From NCBI RefSeq assembly GCF_008932115.1, contig NZ_CP044543.1, positions 1,798,001 to 1,862,000 of the forward strand: 64,000 bases of DNA, given 5' to 3'. This DNA is from Bradyrhizobium betae (GTDB lineage Bacteria; Pseudomonadota; Alphaproteobacteria; Rhizobiales; Xanthobacteraceae). A program made the position numbers and the translations under genes. Shown here in pieces: positions 59,264 through 64,000 of the stretch. Positions within the stretch are counted from its first letter, which is position 1. Each line of letters begins with the position of its first letter. Under the pieces are notes generated by a model. It did not search any database, was not told the origin of the DNA, and saw nothing but the letters and a program-made list of their open reading frames with translations.

Positions 59264-62083
59264 TTACGCCGCTGCCCGGTTCAGCTCGGAGGCGCCGGCG
59301 GCACCCGCGGTCTGTTCCTTCAGCGCCGCGATCAGACCGGGACGGTCGAACTTGGCGACATAGTCGTGGAAGCCGGCCTGACGGCCGCGCTCGATCGCCG
59401 CCGGCGACACCAGCGCGGAGAGGCCGATGATCGGCATCGCGCCCAGATTGCTGTCGGAGCGGATGGTCTCGGCGAACTCGAACCCGTTCATATCGGGCAT
59501 CTCGATGTCGGTCAGGACCACGTCGAAGGTTTGCGCGCGGAGCGCAGCCAGGCCCTCCTGCGCGGTCGGCGCGGTGCGGACGCGGTAGCCGGCGGCCTTG
59601 AGGACGGGAGCCAGCATGTTGCGGAAGAACGCGGAGTCGTCGACCAGCAGCACCGACTGCGAGTGCATCGACGGCTTCATCTCCTTGCGGGTGAACCAGT
59701 CGGAGAACGCCATCGGCAGGAAGTGGCCGACGTCGATCACTTCGGTGGCCTGGCCCTTGATCACGGCCGAGCCCAGGATGCCCTGGCTGGCGCCGCCGAC
59801 CTCGATGTTGAGCCGCTCCTCGACGATGTCGATGATCTCGTCGACGACGAGGCCCATGGAGCGGCCGTCATCGGAGAACACCAGGATCGGCTGCGCGCCC
59901 TGGCTTGCAATGGTGACGCTCTCCATGGCGACGAGCGGCATCAGCTGCTCGCGGTACTGCACCATGTAGCGGCCGTTGGAGAACTCGATCTTGTCGGCGG
60001 GGAGCTCTTCCAGGCGGGTGACGAGCCCGAGCGGGACCGCCTTGGGCTGGCTGGAGCCGGCGCGGAACACCAGCAGCGAGGTGGTCTGCTCGCCGCTTCC
60101 GATATGATGCGCGCCGTTCTCGTTGGCCATGTCATGGGCCGAGGAGCCGGCCGCGCCGAGTGCCTTGGCAATGCCGTTGGGGTCGATGATCATGATGACT
60201 GCGCCATCGCCCAGGATAGTGTTGCCGGAGAACATGTCGATGTGACGCAGCTTCGTCGACATCGGCTTGACCACGATTTCTTCGGTGTGGAACACGCCGT
60301 CGACGACGATGCCGAAGGTCTGGCTGCCGACTTGCGTCACCACGATGAAGCCGTTCTCGGGATCGGAGACGGCGCCGTCGTCGATCTTCAGGAGCTTCTT
60401 CAGATGGATCAGCGGCAGCAGCTTGTTGCGCAGCCGAAGCACCGCGGTGTCCTTGATGCGCTCGATGCGGTGCTCCGAGTTGGCGCGGGCACGGACGAGC
60501 TCGACCACCGAGAGCTGCGGGATCGCAAAGCGGTCGCCGGCGGCTTCCACGATCAGCGCGGAGACGATGGCGAGCGTCAGCGGGATCTTGATGGTGACCG
60601 AGGAGCCCTCGCCGGCCACCGACTTGATGTCGATGGTGCCGCCGATCTGGTCGATATTGGTGCGGACCACGTCCATGCCGACGCCGCGGCCGGAGACCGA
60701 GGTGATGGCGGCCGCGGTCGAGAAGCCCGGCGCGAAGATGAACTTGTGGATCTGGGCTTCGCTCATCTTCTCGAGCTCGGCCTCGGTGACGAGACCGGAG
60801 GAGATCGCCTTGGTCTTGATCTTGTCGGTGTTGAGGCCGCGGCCGTTGTCGGCGATGCAGATGATGATGTGGCCGCCCTCGTGATAGGCGGACAGGCGGA
60901 TGGTGCCCTGCTCGCCCTTGCCGCTCGCCAGCCGCTCGGCCGGGGTCTCGAGGCCATGGTCGGCGGAGTTGCGCACCATGTGGGTCAGCGGGTCCTTGAT
61001 CAGGTCGAGCACCTGGCGGTCGAGCTCGGTGTCGGCGCCGTGCATCTCCAGATCGATCTGCTTGCCGAGTTCGCTCGAGAGGTCGCGGACGATGCGGGGC
61101 AGCTTCTGCCAGGCATTGCCGATCGGCTGCATGCGCGTCTTCATGACGCCTTCCTGCAGCTCGGCGGTGACGTTGGACAGGCGCTGCAACGGCACCTTGA
61201 ACTCGGTGTCCTCGTTGCGGCGGGAGATCTCCAGCAGCTGGTTGCGGGTCAGCACCAGCTCGGAGACCATGGTCATCAGATGTTCCAGCGTATCCACGTT
61301 GACGCGGATCGACTGGTTGGCGACGCGGTCGCCCTCGCCTGCGGCCTCGTCGGCCGCCGACTTCTTCGGCGCGGCCTTTTCCTTGGGCGCCTTTTCGTTG
61401 GAGGCCTTTTCGTTGGGGGCCTTGGCTTCCTTGACGACTTCCTTGGCAACCGGCGCCGGCGCTTCAGCGGCGGGCTCGGCCTTGACCTCGGCAACGGGGG
61501 CCGGCGCTTCGATCGGGGTCTCACGGAAGGCGCGCTCGAGCTCGTCGAGCGACACTTCGCCCGGACGCAGCGGACGCTCCAAAGTCTGGTCGATCAGCGT
61601 GCCCGAGGTCATCTCCTTTGCGGGCGCAGGCGCAGCGGCGGCCGGCGCTTCCGGCACCAGCGGCGGCGCTTCCGCAACGGGAGCAGCTGCTGCAGCCATC
61701 GCCGCCATGCCTTGCTCGACCATCGCTTCCAGCTGGTCGATGAGATCGCGGTCGGTGCCCTCGGGCTCGGCTTCGGTCGCCTCGAGACCGGCCAGGATCT
61801 CCTTGATCCGGTCGATCGAGACCAGAATCAGCGACACCGCATCCGCCGTCACCGGCATGCCGTCGCGGAATTTGCTCATCAGGGTCTCGCCGGCATGCGC
61901 CAGCGCTTCCAGCCGCGGCAGTCCGAGGAAGCCGCAGGTGCCCTTGATGGTGTGAACCAGGCGGAAGATGTTATCCAGGATCTTGGCGTTGTTCGGCTCC
62001 TGCTCGAACTTCACCAGCTGATTGTCGACGGTGTCCAGGCTCTCGCTGGTCTCCGTCAAGAACTCCCGCAACAGATCATCCAT
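59264..62083 (-). CDS. cheA: Chemotaxis histidine kinase CheA with C-terminal receiver
   Basis: A 939-residue hybrid kinase. Domains in order: Hpt with phospho-His44 (HTIKGTCGFL); an Ala/Pro/Lys-rich linker with repeated NEKASNEKAPKEK; dimerisation and kinase core with the N-box HMVRNSADHGLE, G1 DNGRGL and G2 SGRGVGMDVV; two CheW-like domains (VSALIVEAAGDRFAIPQLSV in full, and the region around LVVDEIIDIVEER); and a receiver (SVLLVDDSAFFR, phospho-Asp in VVLTDIEMPDMNG). No separate CheY-binding P2 domain is obvious. The extra receiver is known in several alphaproteobacterial CheA proteins and may act as a phosphate sink. First gene of the che operon; a CtrA-type box lies upstream. Confidence 0.96.
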   Translation of the reverse strand: MDDLLREFLTETSESLDTVDNQLVKFEQEPNNAKILDNIFRLVHTIKGTCGFLGLPRLEALAHAGETLMSKFRDGMPVTADAVSLILVSIDRIKEILAGLEATEAEPEGTDRDLIDQLEAMVEQGMAAMAAAAAPVAEAPPLVPEAPAAAAPAPAKEMTSGTLIDQTLERPLRPGEVSLDELERAFRETPIEAPAPVAEVKAEPAAEAPAPVAKEVVKEAKAPNEKASNEKAPKEKAAPKKSAADEAAGEGDRVANQSIRVNVDTLEHLMTMVSELVLTRNQLLEISRRNEDTEFKVPLQRLSNVTAELQEGVMKTRMQPIGNAWQKLPRIVRDLSSELGKQIDLEMHGADTELDRQVLDLIKDPLTHMVRNSADHGLETPAERLASGKGEQGTIRLSAYHEGGHIIICIADNGRGLNTDKIKTKAISSGLVTEAELEKMSEAQIHKFIFAPGFSTAAAITSVSGRGVGMDVVRTNIDQIGGTIDIKSVAGEGSSVTIKIPLTLAIVSALIVEAAGDRFAIPQLSVVELVRARANSEHRIERIKDTAVLRLRNKLLPLIHLKKLLKIDDGAVSDPENGFIVVTQVGSQTFGIVVDGVFHTEEIVVKPMSTKLRHIDMFSGNTILGDGAVIMIIDPNGIAKALGAAGSSAHDMANENGAHHIGSGEQTTSLLVFRAGSSQPKAVPLGLVTRLEELPADKIEFSNGRYMVQYREQLMPLVAMESVTIASQGAQPILVFSDDGRSMGLVVDEIIDIVEERLNIEVGGASQGILGSAVIKGQATEVIDVGHFLPMAFSDWFTRKEMKPSMHSQSVLLVDDSAFFRNMLAPVLKAAGYRVRTAPTAQEGLAALRAQTFDVVLTDIEMPDMNGFEFAETIRSDSNLGAMPIIGLSALVSPAAIERGRQAGFHDYVAKFDRPGLIAALKEQTAGAAGASELNRAAA

Positions 62084-62242
62084 GAAAACAGGCCTTCATA
62101 CAGGGAGGGCGCGCACGATTTGTGATGCGCCATTTCGGAATGAGGCCAGCTTCACCGCAAAGCGTTTAATAATGGTTGAGCATGTGGAAAAGAACGGAAC
62201 CAACAAAGAGATAAGGCGCTACGGACAAGCCGCAGCGCCTTG

Positions 62243-62257
62243 TAAAGGATAGGTTAA
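62243..62257 (-). promoter_or_regulatory. CtrA-type box upstream of cheA
   Basis: Read on the minus strand: TTAA-CCTATCC-TTTA(C), one mismatch to TTAA-N7-TTAA(C) and the same variant half-site (TTTAC) as upstream of ctrA. It lies 160 bp upstream of the cheA start, between chpT and cheA. Confidence 0.5.
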
Positions 62258-62280
62258 CGATTGCGCGCGACGGGCTTCGT

Positions 62281-62934
62281 TTACGAAGCGGTAATGGTGA
62301 TGGCTTCGCCCTCATGCGCGAGCTTCACGGTGACCCCGCAAGCCTGTGCCAACAGCCGCGTATAATAAGGCTGGATCGCGTGCGCATCCGCAGCCGGCCC
62401 ACGCTCGCCGCTCAGGAGCTCGGAGATGTTCTGCGGCAAGCGCGCATTATGTCCGGTCGCGGTGATGCGAAAGCTCATGGTCTCGCCGTCGCCGATCGGA
62501 TCGACCTTGAGTATGCCGCCGCGCGGGATCGTGTGCTGGGAGACGACCAGCATGTTGAGCAGCAGCTTGACGCGATTCTTCGGCAGCAGCAGCCGCGGCA
62601 GATTCCACGTGATCGTGCACTTGCCGTCCTCGATGTGGCCGCGCGCCATGGTCTGGGCATCGCCGAGGTCGATCTGGGCGCCGGACGAGCCGGCCGCGCC
62701 GAAGGCGAGGCGGCAGAACTGGAGGCGGGCGGACGCCGTCTTGGCGCTCTTGCGAATCAGGTCGAGCGCGAACTCGCGATCCTCGGGCTTGGGATCGTCG
62801 TCGAGCACTTCGAGCCCATTGACGATGGCGCCAACCGGGCTGATGAGATCGTGGCAGACCCGCGAGCACAGCAGCGCCGCGAGTTCGAGCGCATCTGGGG
62901 CGGTAGCGGTGGCGGGTGACGAAACGTCAGACAT
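62281..62934 (-). CDS. chpT: Histidine phosphotransferase ChpT
   Basis: A 217-residue phosphotransfer protein that passes phosphate from CckA to CtrA and CpdR. Its first part has the helical H-box LLCSRVCHDLISPVGAIVNG (in full) with the phospho-His in CHDLISP, and the second a degenerate kinase-like fold (NRVKLLLNMLVVSQHTIPRGG in parts). This matches ChpT. The ATG at 62934 (MSDVSSPATA) is preferred over an upstream GTG or ATG at 62976. It is upstream of cheA with 197 bp between them. Confidence 0.92.
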   Translation of the reverse strand: MSDVSSPATATAPDALELAALLCSRVCHDLISPVGAIVNGLEVLDDDPKPEDREFALDLIRKSAKTASARLQFCRLAFGAAGSSGAQIDLGDAQTMARGHIEDGKCTITWNLPRLLLPKNRVKLLLNMLVVSQHTIPRGGILKVDPIGDGETMSFRITATGHNARLPQNISELLSGERGPAADAHAIQPYYTRLLAQACGVTVKLAHEGEAITITAS

Positions 62935-63106
62935 AAAGGGTTCCTGGAATTGCACGGCGCGGACGCGGCGAATCACGCATGCTTGACGAATGCCGCAGGT
63001 TCTAACATTCGCAAGCCCGTGGCAGCTAGCTTGCGATCGGTTCGAAGCGGCCCTAAAGCCGCGGGCGAATCAGTCGCGTGAGGATGGAATTGCCGATGAA
63101 TGAGGC

Positions 63107-63937
63107 ATGCAGGTGAAGCGGATCATCGACGGCCCAGCCGCAGCCGGCCTGATGGAGCCGCTCACCGCGCTGGTGGTGAAGGCTGGCGAAGCGATCCTCG
63201 CGGTCAACCGCTCCGCAATGCGGGTCGACGGCAAGCAGGATGGCTCGCCCGTGACCGAGGCCGACCTTGCCGCCGACCGCATCATCGCGGATGGCCTGGC
63301 GCAGCTTGCGGGCGACGTGCCGACGCTGTCGGAAGAGCGAACCCACCTCGCCTCGCCGCCATTTCTGGACAGCTTCTTCCTGATCGATCCGCTCGACGGC
63401 ACCAAGGAATTCGTCGCCGGCCGCGACGAGTTCACGGTCAACCTCGCTCTCGTCACCCAGGGCGTGCCGCTGCTCGGTATCGTCAGCGCGCCCGCGCTCG
63501 GGCTGCTCTGGCGCGGCATCGTCGGCTATGGCGCCGAGCGCGTCAGGTTCGACGGCGCGACCATCGGCGGCGCCGAGCCGATCCATGCCCGCCGGCTGCC
63601 GATTCCGGGCCAGCCCTGGATCGCGGCGGTGAGCCGCTCACATGGCGACCCCAAGACCGAGGCGTTCATCGACGGCCGGCCCAATGCGGTCAGAAAGACC
63701 GTCGGCTCGGCCGTGAAGTTCGGCCGGATCGCGGAGGGCAGCGCCGACATCTATCCCCGCTTTGGACCCACCTGTGAATGGGACGTCGGGGCCGGCTGCG
63801 CGGTGGTGACCGCCGCCGGCGGCCGGGTCACCGACGGCAAGGGCGGCGAGCTCCGGTTCGGCCAGCGCGGCGATACCGGCTTCATCATCCCGGATTTCAT
63901 CGCCTGGGGCGACCCGCAGGCGGCAGGCAGCTACTGA
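63107..63937 (+). CDS. cysQ: 3'(2'),5'-bisphosphate nucleotidase CysQ-like (inositol monophosphatase family)
   Basis: A 276-residue Mg-dependent phosphatase. The family motifs are DGSPVTEADLAADRII (in full), the metal-binding SEER, DPLDGTKEFVAGRDEFTVNL (in full; this TKEF form is typical of CysQ), and CEWDVGAGCAVVTAAGG (in full). It would hydrolyse 3'-phosphoadenosine 5'-phosphate from sulfate assimilation. Start ATG at 63107 or 63152 (MEPLTALV). It is divergent from chpT. Confidence 0.88.
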   Translation: MQVKRIIDGPAAAGLMEPLTALVVKAGEAILAVNRSAMRVDGKQDGSPVTEADLAADRIIADGLAQLAGDVPTLSEERTHLASPPFLDSFFLIDPLDGTKEFVAGRDEFTVNLALVTQGVPLLGIVSAPALGLLWRGIVGYGAERVRFDGATIGGAEPIHARRLPIPGQPWIAAVSRSHGDPKTEAFIDGRPNAVRKTVGSAVKFGRIAEGSADIYPRFGPTCEWDVGAGCAVVTAAGGRVTDGKGGELRFGQRGDTGFIIPDFIAWGDPQAAGSY

Positions 63938-63944
63938 CGGGCTG

Positions 63945-64000
63945 TTACTGACTGAGCTGTTTCTGGAGCGCCGGCCAGCGCTTGCGCACTTCATAGAGGA
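63945..64000 (-). CDS. 3' end of an unidentified gene (partial, cut by the window edge)
   Basis: On the minus strand the last bases of the window read LYEVRKRWPALQKQLSQ and then a TAA stop at 63945-63947. The composition is protein-like and the convergent layout with cysQ is normal. Too little is visible to name it. Confidence 0.35.
   Translation of the reverse strand, partial: LYEVRKRWPALQKQLSQ

Noticed and set aside
59366..62125. A 919-codon open frame on the plus strand
   Set aside because: Antisense to cheA, with no recognisable domain. The cheA frame has all expected motifs.

Overview
This 64 kb window is GC-rich chromosomal DNA of an alphaproteobacterium, most likely Bradyrhizobium or a close relative. 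The basis is the CtrA/ChpT pair, a CheA with a C-terminal receiver, several interspersed palindromic repeat families of the kind I recall from Bradyrhizobium and Rhodopseudomonas, and the overall gene content. The genus is an inference, not a database result. I see no rRNA, tRNA, CRISPR array, transposase or integrase.

Layout. 0-6.7 kb: the 3' part of a nonribosomal peptide synthetase, a 55-aa lysine-rich protein, an Sfp-type phosphopantetheinyl transferase and a luciferase-like monooxygenase, all on the plus strand; this is the end of a small natural-product locus. 6.7-10.8 kb: an acetylpolyamine deacetylase-like enzyme and two secreted beta-propeller proteins, one carrying a c-type heme motif. 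11-15 kb: two short proteins, two crotonases and a gamma-glutamyltransferase-family protein. 15-22.8 kb: amine and amino-acid uptake and oxidation, namely an ABC transporter plus FAD oxidase with a divergent XRE-cupin regulator, then DadA and an omega-aminotransferase with a divergent PuuR-like regulator. 23-28 kb: a PaoABC-type molybdenum aldehyde oxidoreductase operon with a divergent TetR regulator. 28-34 kb: an MFS carrier and a periplasmic copper-handling cluster (His-rich protein, lipoprotein, TolC-like protein, multicopper oxidase, cupredoxin, CusF-like) that contains no pump. 34-38.4 kb: flhA, a small membrane protein and about 1.1 kb packed with different repeats. 38.4-46.5 kb: an AraC regulator, a 1585-aa autotransporter with ten Ig-like repeats, and an ECF sigma/anti-sigma pair. 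46.6-49.7 kb: fliJ, fliI and ctrA. 49.8-56.1 kb: a DUF350 protein, a Ser-rich protein and a glutathionylspermidine synthase-like enzyme, split by an unusual set of secreted Cys-rich and NPQPEPP-motif genes. 56.1-63 kb: cheA-cheW-cheY-cheB-cheR and chpT. 63-64 kb: cysQ and the 3' end of an unidentified gene.

Two themes link distant parts. First, motility and cell cycle: flhA, fliI/fliJ, the che operon, ctrA and chpT lie in one window, and near-consensus CtrA boxes (TTAA-N7-TTAA type, one mismatch each) occur upstream of flhA, upstream of ctrA/fliI and upstream of cheA. The ctrA upstream region also holds five GANTC (CcrM) sites in 170 bp. Second, amine catabolism: the deacetylase, the PuuB/DAO-like oxidase, the omega-aminotransferase, DadA, the PuuR-like repressor and the aldehyde oxidoreductase would together make a plausible route from amines through aldehydes to acids, although they form separate operons.

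The least described element is the 50.7-54.6 kb islet. It contains a 1012-aa secreted protein that joins a propeller-like N-terminus to nine CC-containing cysteine repeats and a basic proline tail. That protein is followed 12 nt later by a 108-aa secreted protein with a duplicated NWLNPQPEPP motif.
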